From: Desulfuromonadales bacterium
GTDB lineage: Bacteria > Desulfobacterota > Desulfuromonadia > Desulfuromonadales > BM103
Length of the DNA: 64,000 nucleotides
Reading direction: 5' to 3'
Assembly (NCBI GenBank): GCA_030145195.1
Contig: JAQYVY010000005.1
Span: 1 to 64,000 of the forward strand
A model generated the notes under the pieces. It was not told the origin of the DNA, did not search any database, and was given only the letters and a program-made list of their open reading frames with translations. The position numbers and the translations under genes are program-made. The first letter of the stretch is position 1. Each line of letters starts with the position of its first letter. Positions 41,893 through 50,772 of this stretch are shown one piece after another.

Positions 41893-43206
41893 TTATTCTC
41901 CCTGATTGTTCTGCTCTGGCTTGGGCCCACTGCGTGGACGCCGTCTGCCGCGCCGCCGCCGTTTGTTCTTAGCGGCGCCTTCTGTTGGTTCGCCCTGAAC
42001 TTTGTTCGGCTGGTTCGGCTGGTTCGGCTGGTTCGGCTGGTTCGGTTTTTGCTGCTCTGCCGCAGGCTTGTTTTGCTGCCCTGGCCGACCACTCTGTTGG
42101 TCGGGCCGACCGCCTTGCCCTGGTTTGTTTCTTTGACCTGGACGACTGCTTTGGCCTGGACGACTGCTTTGGCCTGGACGACTGCTTTGACCTGGGCGAC
42201 TGCTTTGACCTGGGCGACTGCTTTGACCTGGGCGACTGCTTTGACCTGGCTTGTTTTGCTGACCTGACTTTCCACTCTGGTCCGATTTTTCCTGGCCTTG
42301 CCCCTTGCCGGGAGGACGGCGGTTTGGCTTGCCCTGAGGTTGGCTCTTGTTCAGCCGTTTGGTGTGTGTTTCGCCCTCCTTGGGCTCTCCCTGTGGCGTT
42401 TCTGCAAATTTCCCTGACTTGAGCTCATCCATGTTCACGGAACTATAGGTGCCATCCGGGGCTCGCAGAGTCACTTCTTGGCGGAGGATGTTCTGAGAGG
42501 TCACTTCGCATTCTTGGTTTTGCCAAGCGACTTTTTTACCACACTTAGGCATCCCTTTTTTCATTTCACAATAAGTCTCATACTCATAACCGAGGCAACA
42601 GAGCAGGCGACCACACTGACCAGATATTTTAGAGGGGTTGAGCGCCAGTCCCTGTTCTTTGGCCATTTTGACCGAGACCGGGCTGAATTCGGTGAGGAAA
42701 CTGCTACAGCAGAGTTCACGACCGCAGATGCCAAGGCCGCCAACCAGCTTGGCTTCATCGCGCACACCAATCTGACGCATTTCTATCCGGGTATGAAAAT
42801 GGTGGGCCAAATCCTTGACCAGTTCACGGAAGTCGATGCGGCCGTCTGCTGTGAAGTAGAAGATGACCTTGGAGCCGTCAAATGCATATTCGGCACGCAC
42901 CAGTTTCATTTCCATCTTGCGTGAGTGGATGCATTCAATGCCGTAACGATAGGCGGTTTTTTCTCTCGCTGAATTGGTTGCGGCGAGGGCAAGATCCTCC
43001 TCCGTGGCCAGACGTTGAATGCCTTTAAGACCATTGGGGGCTTCATCGTCTGAAACTTCACGTGGTGGAACGACAACTGTTGCCATGGCCCGACCACGAT
43101 CAGTTTCGACAATAACCTTGTCGCCTTTCTTAAGTTCAAAGGAGAGGGCGTTGAAGTCGTAATGGCGACCAGCGTGCTGAAATTTCAAGGGGACTATGCG
43201 TATCAT
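41893..43206 (-). CDS. PSP1-domain protein (RicT/YaaT-like) with repetitive tail
   Basis: A 437-residue protein. The first 260 or so residues are the PSP1 domain: RIVPLKFQHAGRHYDF, ELKKGDKVIVETDRGRAMATVV, GLGICGRELCCSSFL and GQCGRLLCCLGYEYETY contain the conserved cysteines. RicT (YaaT) in Bacillus works with RicA and RicF in RNA processing; here only this member is seen. The C-terminal 160 residues are Gly/Pro/Arg/Gln-rich and contain six SSRPGQ repeats. ATG 43206 follows holB by 48 bases. The operon order holB-yaaT-metG-tatD is conserved. Confidence 0.85.
   Translation of the reverse strand: MIRIVPLKFQHAGRHYDFNALSFELKKGDKVIVETDRGRAMATVVVPPREVSDDEAPNGLKGIQRLATEEDLALAATNSAREKTAYRYGIECIHSRKMEMKLVRAEYAFDGSKVIFYFTADGRIDFRELVKDLAHHFHTRIEMRQIGVRDEAKLVGGLGICGRELCCSSFLTEFSPVSVKMAKEQGLALNPSKISGQCGRLLCCLGYEYETYCEMKKGMPKCGKKVAWQNQECEVTSQNILRQEVTLRAPDGTYSSVNMDELKSGKFAETPQGEPKEGETHTKRLNKSQPQGKPNRRPPGKGQGQEKSDQSGKSGQQNKPGQSSRPGQSSRPGQSSRPGQSSRPGQSSRPGQSSRPGQRNKPGQGGRPDQQSGRPGQQNKPAAEQQKPNQPNQPNQPNQPNKVQGEPTEGAAKNKRRRRGRRRPRSGPKPEQNNQGE
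42143..42250. repeat. Six 18-bp tandem repeats encoding SSRPGQ
   Basis: Units CGACTGCTTTGACCTGGG or CGACTGCTTTGGCCTGGA repeat six times in register (108 bp) within the PSP1-protein gene. Two groups of unit variants suggest local duplication. The tail is flexible and basic, so copy number could vary. Confidence 0.9.
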
Positions 43207-43254
43207 AAGCTCTCTAACGTTAAGGGTTCGTTGAGATATTTAAGAGATGTCATC

Positions 43255-44223
43255 TCAGGCAGTCAGATCAAGAAGCATGACTTCCATGGCCAGTTGACGG
43301 TTGACGTTACGATCAAGCTGTCGCTGTGCTGTCATCAAAGCTTCCAGCTTGGTGAGAATTCCAGGGATGCTTTCCTTGCTTGCAACCCGGAAAATTTTTT
43401 CCTTCAGATCGAGGTTGACGAGTTCGTCAGTATCCCGACCGTGCAGGGTGGTCAGAACGTCTCGATAGAAGGCCTGAAAGATCTCCAGTATGTCTGGAAG
43501 GATGGCTTTATCCGCTGAAATTTGTTCGGCAAATTCCAGCATTTGCAAGATACTTCCTGTGGATAAGCCCGTCAAGGTTTTTAGCAGAGTTTTCCGCTGC
43601 TCCAGGTAGAGTTCTCGGTCTTTGCCAAAGGCTTTCTTGAAACTGCCGTCAGAAAGAGCTGCTAATACGTGTGCTTCGGTTGGATTGAGCTCTAGCCGTT
43701 TTTCCAGCTCAGCTTGAATCCTGCTGTTGGGATGACGCGTGAAAGGTAGTATCTGGCAACGCGAACGGATGGTGTCGAGTAATCGATTTGGCTGGTCTGT
43801 GAGCAAGATCAAAAGCGTGTCGCCACGTGGTTCTTCAAGGGTTTTCAGGAGGGCATTGGACGCCCCTGTGGTCATCATCTCAGCGTGATCGATCAGACAG
43901 ATTTTGCGTGGTGCCTCAAGAGGCTTGAGGTTTAGTTCCCGTTGGAAAGCACGCACTTTCTCAATCTTTATGCTGGTGCCGTCAGGTTCGAGTGTATGCA
44001 GGTCCGGGTGGTTTTGGTTGTCAATTTTGCGGCAGGCCGGGCAGTTGCCACAACCGCGCTGCTCGTGACAGACAATCGCGCGGGCCAGTTCTATGGCCAG
44101 CATGCGCTTGCCTATGCCGTCAGGGCCAGCAAACAGGTAGGCGTGGGCCAGGCGGCCGTTGGCGAGAGCCCGGCGTAATATGTCTTTTTGTCGGTCATGG
44201 CCGAGGATCTTGTCAAAAGTCAT
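43255..44223 (-). CDS. holB: DNA polymerase III delta-prime subunit
   Basis: A 322-residue clamp-loader AAA+ protein: Walker A is FAGPDGIGKRML (a degenerate GxxGxGK), zinc module CGNCPACRKI (CxxCxxC), sensor-type ALLKTLEEPRGDTLLILLTDQPNRLLDTIRSRC with the SRC motif, and a C-terminal collar domain. It loads the sliding clamp with gamma/tau and delta. GGAG precedes ATG 44223. In many genomes tmk precedes holB; here it does not. Confidence 0.9.
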   Translation of the reverse strand: MTFDKILGHDRQKDILRRALANGRLAHAYLFAGPDGIGKRMLAIELARAIVCHEQRGCGNCPACRKIDNQNHPDLHTLEPDGTSIKIEKVRAFQRELNLKPLEAPRKICLIDHAEMMTTGASNALLKTLEEPRGDTLLILLTDQPNRLLDTIRSRCQILPFTRHPNSRIQAELEKRLELNPTEAHVLAALSDGSFKKAFGKDRELYLEQRKTLLKTLTGLSTGSILQMLEFAEQISADKAILPDILEIFQAFYRDVLTTLHGRDTDELVNLDLKEKIFRVASKESIPGILTKLEALMTAQRQLDRNVNRQLAMEVMLLDLTA

Positions 44224-44562
44224 GATTTTCTCCAGCTTGAAGTCGACTCATTCTGCTGTTTTCTGAAAAATAAGGTGCTTATCTCGTAAGCCGTCTGAGT
44301 TATAATGCGTAAATTGCTGCCTCGATAAACGTTAAAATGCGCATGTTATCGGCATTTTAGCCTTTGCCCTTGTAGTTTGACCGTGGGCGTTCCTGAAGCT
44401 ATCACTAAACAATGATGATATAATGACTTAATCCATCGGTGCAATTGATATATGGAGGAAGGTGGTGTAGGATGTCCGACTATTTGATTTCTGAAGGTAT
44501 TCGGGTGCTCTCTGCTTGCGGAGGGCCGGTGGATATAATATTGGGTAGAGAATGTGGAGAGT
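44224..44562. other. Intergenic region before rnc
   Basis: Between divergent holB and rnc. It has TATAAT-like boxes at 44301 and 44416, a TAAAATGC/GCATTTTA inverted repeat (44333-44340 and 44352-44359), and a 35-codon open frame from ATG 44472 (starting MSDYLISEGI, stop 44577-44579) overlapping the rnc start with GGAGGAAGG 12 bases upstream. No other feature is seen. Confidence 0.5.
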
Positions 44563-45288
44563 ATGACTTCAGCAATTGATGACAGAATGAGTGAATGGAC
44601 TTTGCTTGAAGAGAACTTGAATTATCGGTTCCAAGATCGTCACCTGCTGTGCGAGGCTTTGACGCATCGTTCGTTTGCCAACGAGCAATCTTCTGACAGC
44701 TTGCTGCCTGATAACGAGCGTCTGGAGTTTCTTGGTGACGCCGTGCTTGATCTGGTGGTCGGTAATATTTTGCATGAAGATTTTCCCTCCTGTGATGAGG
44801 GCGAAATGACTCGAATTCGTTCAGAAGTGGTTGCGGAACCATGTCTGGCGACTCTTGCCCGTGACCTCGATATCGGCAACGCTTTGTTGCTTGGTCGTGG
44901 TGAGGAACTCAGCGGCGGTCGGAGCAAGTCGAGTTTGCTTGCAGACGCTTTTGAGGCCTTGTTGGGCGCTGTCTTTAAGGATGGTGGCTTAGATGCTGCA
45001 ATCACTGTAATCCAACCCCTTTTTATCCCATTATTACGTCAGGCAGAGAAACAGTCCGGTCTCGATTACAAAAGTCGACTGCAGGAGTTGGTGCAGGGTC
45101 GATACCGGATCTTGCCGAGGTATCAACTGGTTGCTGCGAGTGGTCCTGATCATGAGAAAGTTTATCTGGTTGACGTTTATGTTGATGCTCAAGCGTGCGG
45201 CCGTGGTGAGGGTCGGACCAAGAAAAGTGCCGAACAGTCGGCAGCTTTGGCGGCGTTGATGGAGTTAGATCCGGAGTTGTCCTCATGA
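44563..45288 (+). CDS. rnc: Ribonuclease III
   Basis: A 241-residue RNase III. The catalytic domain has LLPDNERLEFLGDAVLDLVV (the signature NERLEFLGDA with its metal-binding acids) and LLADAFEALLGAVFKDGG. The double-stranded RNA-binding domain has DYKSRLQELVQ, GPDHEKVYLVDVYVD and KKSAEQSAALAAL. It processes rRNA and leader RNAs. Start choice is uncertain: GTG 44554, ATG 44563 and ATG 44587 are possible; ATG 44563 follows GGAGA closely. It overlaps the radical SAM gene by ATGA. Confidence 0.95.
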   Translation: MTSAIDDRMSEWTLLEENLNYRFQDRHLLCEALTHRSFANEQSSDSLLPDNERLEFLGDAVLDLVVGNILHEDFPSCDEGEMTRIRSEVVAEPCLATLARDLDIGNALLLGRGEELSGGRSKSSLLADAFEALLGAVFKDGGLDAAITVIQPLFIPLLRQAEKQSGLDYKSRLQELVQGRYRILPRYQLVAASGPDHEKVYLVDVYVDAQACGRGEGRTKKSAEQSAALAALMELDPELSS

Positions 45289-46292
45289 GAATATACCCGG
45301 TCTTTATTCCTCATTCTGGATGCCCGCATCGTTGTCTGTTCTGTTCTCAAGACCGAACCACGGGACAATCGGCCGCACCCCAACCTGAAGATGTGGCCCT
45401 CTGGTTAAACGAGGTTTTGCCAGCGGCTGGTGACGGCGAGGTCGCTTTTTACGGCGGGACTTTTACTCTTTTGCCGAACCCTTTGCAAGAGCGTTATCTG
45501 TCGATCGCGCAAAGCTATGTTGCCGCCGGGCGCATAGCTGGTATTCGTATTTCGACCCGGCCGGACGCTCTTGATAACACTTGCACAAGCAGGTTGCGTC
45601 AGTTTGGGGTGACCACAGTTGAGATCGGTGCTCAGAGTTTCGATGATCAAGTCCTGTCGGCCTCTAATCGTGGTCATTCGGCTGCTGATATTGTCCAGGC
45701 TCTACACTGTTGTCGGTCTGCCAAACTGGATGTCGGATTACAATTGTTGCCCGGTTTGCCGGAGGCTGGCGCTGGCGAAGCGTTATTGTCGTTACGTTGT
45801 GCTTTAGAACTTGAACCTGACTTTTTACGGATTTATCCGGCGGTGGTCATTGCCGGTACCGGTTTAGCCGAGCTTTGGGCGTCGGGTCGATACTTGCCCT
45901 GGAGCCTTGATGAAGCCGTGAATATCTGTGCCGATATGCTGCAGTTGTGCCGAGCTTCCAATGTTCCGGTGATTCGTCTTGGCTTGCAGCAGGAACCGGA
46001 GTTGGAGCGGCATCTCCTGGCTGGACCTTATCATGCAGCCTTTGGCCAATTGGTGCGTTCCCGTTTGTGGCGTCGTGCCCTTTCCCGTGTTTCTGTGGGT
46101 GGAGAAATGTCTGTCAATCCGAATGATTTGAGTGATGCCGTTGGTCATCGCGGCGAAAACCGTCAATGGCTCGTACAGCAGCAACGACAGCTCTCACTCC
46201 GTACTGATACTCAGGTCGCCCGTGGTTGGTTGCGGGTCGCTGATAACTTTGTGCCGTTAGTTGAGGCTTGTGTCCCTGGAGGACCGTTATGA
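45285..46292 (+). CDS. Elp3/YhcC-like radical SAM protein
   Basis: A 335-residue radical SAM enzyme. The N-terminus contains PHSGCPHRCLFCSQDRT, in which CxxxCxxC binds a 4Fe-4S cluster, then FYGGTFTLLP and EIGAQSFDDQVLSASNRGH, which are typical of Elp3-like oxygen-independent radical SAM proteins. No acetyltransferase domain is present, so full Elp3 activity is not expected; tRNA wobble modification is possible. Coupling to rnc (ATGA) and era suggests an RNA-linked role. Confidence 0.85.
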   Translation: MRIYPVFIPHSGCPHRCLFCSQDRTTGQSAAPQPEDVALWLNEVLPAAGDGEVAFYGGTFTLLPNPLQERYLSIAQSYVAAGRIAGIRISTRPDALDNTCTSRLRQFGVTTVEIGAQSFDDQVLSASNRGHSAADIVQALHCCRSAKLDVGLQLLPGLPEAGAGEALLSLRCALELEPDFLRIYPAVVIAGTGLAELWASGRYLPWSLDEAVNICADMLQLCRASNVPVIRLGLQQEPELERHLLAGPYHAAFGQLVRSRLWRRALSRVSVGGEMSVNPNDLSDAVGHRGENRQWLVQQQRQLSLRTDTQVARGWLRVADNFVPLVEACVPGGPL

Positions 46293-47185
46293 ATCAGAAA
46301 CAGGAATTTCGCTCTGGGTTCGTGGCGATTGTCGGACGGCCGAACGTTGGCAAATCGACTCTGCTGAATCGAATTGTCGGGCAGAAGATTGCCATCACCT
46401 CACCGAAACCGCAGACAACGCGTAATCGTATCCTCGGCATTATTACCACTGATGACACGCAAATGCTTTTTGTCGATACTCCTGGTATTCATGCGGCCCG
46501 GTCGCCTATGAACCGCTATATGGTCGATCAGGCCAGTTCTGCCTGCCTGGATGTTGATGTGGTGCTTTGGCTGGTGGAAGCTGATCGTTCTGTTGACAAG
46601 GATCCGATGATTCCACGCTTGCTGGAGAAGGGCAAGCGACCGGTTATTCTGGTGATCAATAAGATCGACAGGATTCCCCGGGAACAGTTATTGCCTTTGA
46701 TTGAAGCTTACGGCAAAATTCGTGAATTCACGTCAGTTGTGCCGATCTCTGCACTGAAAGGGGACGGGGTTGAGCGATTAGTTAATGAAGTGCCGCAGCT
46801 TTTGCCAAAGGGGCCTCGCTATTATCCCGAGGATCAACTGACCGATGTGCCGGAACGTTTTATTGTTGCCGAGATGATTCGCGAGCAGATTCTCTTGCGA
46901 ACCAAAGACGAAGTTCCTTATGGCGTTGCCGTTCAGGTTGAGCGCTTTCAGGAAAATACTGTGCGCAATATGATTGGCATCGATGCGGTGATTATTGTCG
47001 AACGCGATACCCATAAGGGAATTATGCTCGGCAAACGCGGTGTCATGATTCGCCAAATTGGTCAGGCCGCGCGTAAAGATATTGAGCGTATGCTCGGGAT
47101 CAAGGTGCACCTGGGGCTTTTTGTTAAAGTACAGAAGAATTGGACCGAATCCGGTCGTATGATGAAAGAGTTTGGTTACGAATAA
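46289..47185 (+). CDS. era: GTPase Era
   Basis: A 298-residue Era: G1 is GRPNVGKSTLLNR, G2/G3 are around SPKPQTTRNRI and DTPGIH, G4 is NKIDR, and the KH domain is at the C-terminus (KGIMLGKRGVMIRQIGQAAR). Era is required for 16S rRNA maturation and 30S assembly. ATG 46289 overlaps the preceding stop (ATGA) with CTGGAGGA upstream. Followed by der. Confidence 0.95.
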   Translation: MNQKQEFRSGFVAIVGRPNVGKSTLLNRIVGQKIAITSPKPQTTRNRILGIITTDDTQMLFVDTPGIHAARSPMNRYMVDQASSACLDVDVVLWLVEADRSVDKDPMIPRLLEKGKRPVILVINKIDRIPREQLLPLIEAYGKIREFTSVVPISALKGDGVERLVNEVPQLLPKGPRYYPEDQLTDVPERFIVAEMIREQILLRTKDEVPYGVAVQVERFQENTVRNMIGIDAVIIVERDTHKGIMLGKRGVMIRQIGQAARKDIERMLGIKVHLGLFVKVQKNWTESGRMMKEFGYE

Positions 47186-47233
47186 ACAGATCTTTTGATT
47201 TTTAGACAGCAAACATGTTGTCAGGGATAAATA

Positions 47234-48547
47234 ATGGGTAAGGTTGTTGCTATAGTCGGTCGTCCCAATGTCGGAAAGTCGACCCTGTTTAATCGAATTC
47301 TCGGTAGACGCATGGCGATTGTCGAAGATTCTCCCGGGGTGACGCGTGATCGGAATTATGCCGACGTGAGTCGCTTTGACAAGCCGTTTACCTTGATCGA
47401 TACCGGCGGTTTCGAACCAGCCAGTAACGAGAGATTGCTGGCGCAGATGCGCGAACAGTCGCAACTGGCGATTGAGGAAGCCGATATCATTTTCTTTGTC
47501 ATGGACGGCCGTGAAGGCCTGAATCCAGCCGATGAGGAAGTAACGCATATGCTGCGCCAGGTTTCTAAACCGGTTTTCTATATCGTCAACAAAGTTGATG
47601 GTCCTGGTCAGGAAGCCTCTCTCGGTGAGTTTTATGCCTTGGGAATTGATGAGATTTACCCGGTTTCCGCGGAGCATGCTCTCGGAATTCGCGGTCTAAT
47701 TGATGAGCTCCAAGACCTTTTGCCTGAACCGGAGGTAATCGATGAGACTCTTCAAGAGACGCGCCTGTCGATCATTGGTCGACCTAACGTCGGTAAGTCC
47801 TCTCTGGTAAACCGTTTGCTTGGTTTCGAGCGAGTGGTGGCTAACCCGACTGCTGGGACCACGCGCGACAGCGTCGACACGCCTTTTATGTATAACCAGA
47901 AAAAATATGTGTTGATCGATACTGCTGGAATTCGGCGTAAGGGTCGAGTGTCGCAGAAACTCGAAAAGTATTCGATTATTCAGGCTTTGAAAGCTCTGGA
48001 TCGAACTCATGTCGCGATGGTGATCATCGACGCGGAAGAGGGGATTACCGATCAGGATTTGACGATTGCCGGTTATGCCCATGAACGCGGTCGGGCCGTT
48101 ATCCTGATTGTTAATAAATGGGATCTGGTAAAGAAGGATAATGCGACCATGGGCGATTATATCAAAGAAGTTCGTGGTTCCTTCAAGTTTCTACCGGACA
48201 GCCCGATTCATTTTGTTTCGGCTCTCACGGGACAACGCATTAGCAAGATCATGGCTGATGTCGAAATGGTTAGTGATGAGTTTAACAAGAAGGTGACAAC
48301 CGCTGCTCTTAACAAGGTGTTGAAGGATGCGGAAATTAATCATCCTCCACCGATGTTTCATGGTAAGCGTGTGAAGTTCTTCTATGCCACACAGACTGCT
48401 GTGAGACCGCCGACCTTCTTGATCTTTGCGAATAAATCAGAGGGAATCCATTTTTCCTATCAACGATATCTTACCAATTGTCTGCGGCAAACTTTCGGGT
48501 TTGCTGGTTGTCCGATTCGATTGCGATTTACTGATCGAGAGCATTAG
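47234..48547 (+). CDS. der: GTPase Der (EngA)
   Basis: A 437-residue double-GTPase: the first domain has GRPNVGKSTLFNR and the second GRPNVGKSSLVNR, each with DTGG/DTAG and NKVD/NKWD motifs, and a C-terminal KH-like domain ending in RYLTNCLRQTFGFAGCPIRL. Der acts in 50S assembly. The tandem G domain architecture is diagnostic. It starts 48 bases after era. It is the last gene before the chemosensory promoter. Confidence 0.97.
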   Translation: MGKVVAIVGRPNVGKSTLFNRILGRRMAIVEDSPGVTRDRNYADVSRFDKPFTLIDTGGFEPASNERLLAQMREQSQLAIEEADIIFFVMDGREGLNPADEEVTHMLRQVSKPVFYIVNKVDGPGQEASLGEFYALGIDEIYPVSAEHALGIRGLIDELQDLLPEPEVIDETLQETRLSIIGRPNVGKSSLVNRLLGFERVVANPTAGTTRDSVDTPFMYNQKKYVLIDTAGIRRKGRVSQKLEKYSIIQALKALDRTHVAMVIIDAEEGITDQDLTIAGYAHERGRAVILIVNKWDLVKKDNATMGDYIKEVRGSFKFLPDSPIHFVSALTGQRISKIMADVEMVSDEFNKKVTTAALNKVLKDAEINHPPPMFHGKRVKFFYATQTAVRPPTFLIFANKSEGIHFSYQRYLTNCLRQTFGFAGCPIRLRFTDREH

Positions 48548-48566
48548 CTGATCGGCAAATCATGCT

Positions 48567-48595
48567 TTGACTTGAAGTACCTCATGAGATATGTT
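48567..48595 (+). promoter_or_regulatory. Sigma-70-type promoter for the chemosensory operon
   Basis: TTGACT (48567-48572), 17-base spacer, TATGTT (48590-48595). It lies between der and the first gene of the cluster, giving a leader of about 65 bases. Consensus match only. Confidence 0.6.
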
Positions 48596-48666
48596 TATTC
48601 TCGTTTAATCTCGAATTGTTACGCTGTCTTAACTGCTATCATGACCCTAAATATTGTAATTACGCT

Positions 48667-50376
48667 ATGAGCCTAGTTGGTAATTTAGAAGATCTCGGTC
48701 TGGGAGAAATTCTCCAGATAGTTAGCCTGAGCCGTAAATCCGGTGTCCTGCAATTGAGCAGCAGGGACCGAGAGGGTCGTGTTATTTTCCACGATGGCCA
48801 GGTTATCCGTGCGACTTCAACGACTTTCCCGGAAAATATCGGCGATCTTGTTGTGCGCACAGGGTTGGCGGATCTTGAAACGTTGAAGAAGGCGCTTGTT
48901 TTACAACAGGACGGTTCTGGAGAACGTCGAATCGGAGATGTTCTGGTCAGCGATTTCAAGGTTGACCGCGAGGCCATCGAAACGACCGTTCGTGAGCAGG
49001 TTGAAAAGATTGTTTATAGTTTTTTCAGCTGGGACGAGGGGTCTTTTTCTTTTGAGTTAGGAAATCTCCACGAACTTGCCGCGACTAACTTCAACCCGCT
49101 TCAATTTATGCTGGATCAAGGGCTAAATCCCCAATGGCTAGCAATGGAAGGGAGTCGTCTTCTTGATGAAAAACGTCATCGCGGCGAGGATGTCGATGAA
49201 CAGGGTGAGTCTCTGATCGATTTTGATCAGTTGCTGGCCGAAGTGAAGGGCGAAAGCTCCCTCAGCCCTATGCAAAAAACCGGGGATGAATCAGTTGATG
49301 CTGACTCTCAACGAAAGATTCGGACGGCATCGTCCCGTTTTATTGTCGTTGATGATGACCCGGGTACTGCTGAGCAAATTGCTGCCTTGTTGCAGGAACG
49401 CCAGACTCAGGTTCATGTTTTTACCAATGCTTTATCATTCATGGAAGCAGTACGTGAGGCCGACCCGAAGACTACCACGCTGGTGATTGACCTGATTATG
49501 CCACGCCGGGATGGCAGTGGTGTCCTCGGTGGCCTGGAACTTTTGGAAGATATCCGCAACGACTTCCCTGGTTTTAAGATCCTGGTTATGTCTGACCATC
49601 CGAACCAGGAAGCGGAACAAAGTGTTCGTGGCTTCGGTGTGTCCATGCTTATTCAGAAGCCGACCAAAACCGATGTTAGAGAACAGCGCGGTCGTGATAA
49701 ATTAGTTGCTCTGGCCGATGCTATTCTCTCCCTGGGTCTTGCGACCAGCGAAGAGCCTGTGGCTGAAAGTGGTGGTTATAATGTTTGTGCGGAGCTTCTC
49801 CGGGAAATGGGTGAGCCGACCACGGGTGTTTCGTTGGATGTGCCACAACAGTCACCTGGCCTGCATCTGTTACGTGGTATGCTGCAAGAACTGAACAATC
49901 CTTCTCTTGGCGGCGGGATTATTCTGCTGATCCTGCGTTTTGCCAGCGAGTTGATGAATCGGGCAGTTATTCTATTGGTTAAAGACAAGGAAATCGTTGG
50001 GTTGGGCCAGTTCGGCATCGAACTGAAAGGTAAGTCAGCGGATGATAGGGTGCGGAATACGAAACTGCCGATCGGCGAAGAGAATCTTTTTGCCGAAGCC
50101 TTGCAGTCTTTGGCTCCATACAAAAGAAAGCCTAAAACGGGTCCGTGGAATCAATATCTTTTTGAGCAACTCGGCGGCCAACGGCCCACAGAAGTTTTTG
50201 TCGGTCCACTGATCAGCGAGGGGCGGGTCGTTGCTGTTCTTTACGGTGACAATCTGCCGGACAATAAAGGAATCGGCGATACGGAATCGCTGGAAATATT
50301 TCTCTCTCAGGCCGGACTTGCCATGGAAAAGGCACTTCTGGAACGTCGTATGATGGGCAATCAAAGTGCAGTCTAA
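48667..50376 (+). CDS. DUF4388-receiver-GAF-like signalling protein
   Basis: A 569-residue protein. Residues about 1-150 are a DUF4388/PATAN domain: SLVGNLEDLGLGEILQIVSLSRKSGVLQL (quoted in part), VIFHDGQVIRA. Residues about 225-345 are a receiver domain: FIVVDDDPG, LVIDLIMPRRDGS, the acceptor Asp, and a lysine in IQKPTK. A C-terminal third (about 395-565) resembles a GAF-type sensor (AVILLVKDKEIVGLGQFGIEL). It is the first gene of the chemosensory cluster. The weak ribosome-binding site makes ATG 48667 the best available start. Its role may be analogous to adapters between receptors and CheA, but that is inference. Confidence 0.8.
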   Translation: MSLVGNLEDLGLGEILQIVSLSRKSGVLQLSSRDREGRVIFHDGQVIRATSTTFPENIGDLVVRTGLADLETLKKALVLQQDGSGERRIGDVLVSDFKVDREAIETTVREQVEKIVYSFFSWDEGSFSFELGNLHELAATNFNPLQFMLDQGLNPQWLAMEGSRLLDEKRHRGEDVDEQGESLIDFDQLLAEVKGESSLSPMQKTGDESVDADSQRKIRTASSRFIVVDDDPGTAEQIAALLQERQTQVHVFTNALSFMEAVREADPKTTTLVIDLIMPRRDGSGVLGGLELLEDIRNDFPGFKILVMSDHPNQEAEQSVRGFGVSMLIQKPTKTDVREQRGRDKLVALADAILSLGLATSEEPVAESGGYNVCAELLREMGEPTTGVSLDVPQQSPGLHLLRGMLQELNNPSLGGGIILLILRFASELMNRAVILLVKDKEIVGLGQFGIELKGKSADDRVRNTKLPIGEENLFAEALQSLAPYKRKPKTGPWNQYLFEQLGGQRPTEVFVGPLISEGRVVAVLYGDNLPDNKGIGDTESLEIFLSQAGLAMEKALLERRMMGNQSAV

Positions 50377-50403
50377 ACAGGGTCAGTGCCGAGGGCGGGT
50401 GAC

Positions 50404-50772
50404 GTGAGTAAAAAAATCATGATTGCAGAAGATTCTCCGACCATGCGCTCGCTGATCGTTTCAACGATTGCAGCCATGGGCGGTTATGAAACCGTTGAAG
50501 CTGCCAATGGCTTTGAAGCTTTGAGAATTCTGCCGCGTGAGAAGGTCGATCTTATTATCACAGACATTAATATGCCGGACATCAATGGTCTTGAGCTTGT
50601 GAGCTTTATCCGTAACAACGAAAATTACAAGACCACGCCTCTCTTCATAATAAGTACCGAGGGAAGCGAGCGTGATCGTGAAAAAGGCCTGGCCCTTGGT
50701 GCCAACGCATATTTGGTCAAACCTTTTGCCCCGGATCAACTACAAGAGTTGATCCGTGAGTACCTTAGCTGA
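50404..50772 (+). CDS. CheY-type response regulator
   Basis: A 122-residue receiver domain: IMIAEDSPTMRSLIV (acidic pair), LIITDINMPDINGLELV (acceptor Asp), FIISTEGSERDREKGLALGANAYLVKPFAPDQL (Lys). CheY-type proteins are phosphorylated by CheA. GTG 50404 is chosen over GTG 50386. It overlaps cheA by 17 bases. A paralogue lies at 61425. Confidence 0.9.
   Translation: MSKKIMIAEDSPTMRSLIVSTIAAMGGYETVEAANGFEALRILPREKVDLIITDINMPDINGLELVSFIRNNENYKTTPLFIISTEGSERDREKGLALGANAYLVKPFAPDQLQELIREYLS

Noticed and set aside
42143-42250. CRISPR-like array on the plus strand
   Set aside because: Contiguous 18-bp coding repeats without spacers inside the PSP1-protein gene.
41470-42267. 265-codon plus-strand frame opposite metG and the PSP1 gene, with a repetitive end
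   Set aside because: It is antisense to metG and its repeated TALTWATALTW tail is the complement of the SSRPGQ repeat. No domain or ribosome-binding site was found.
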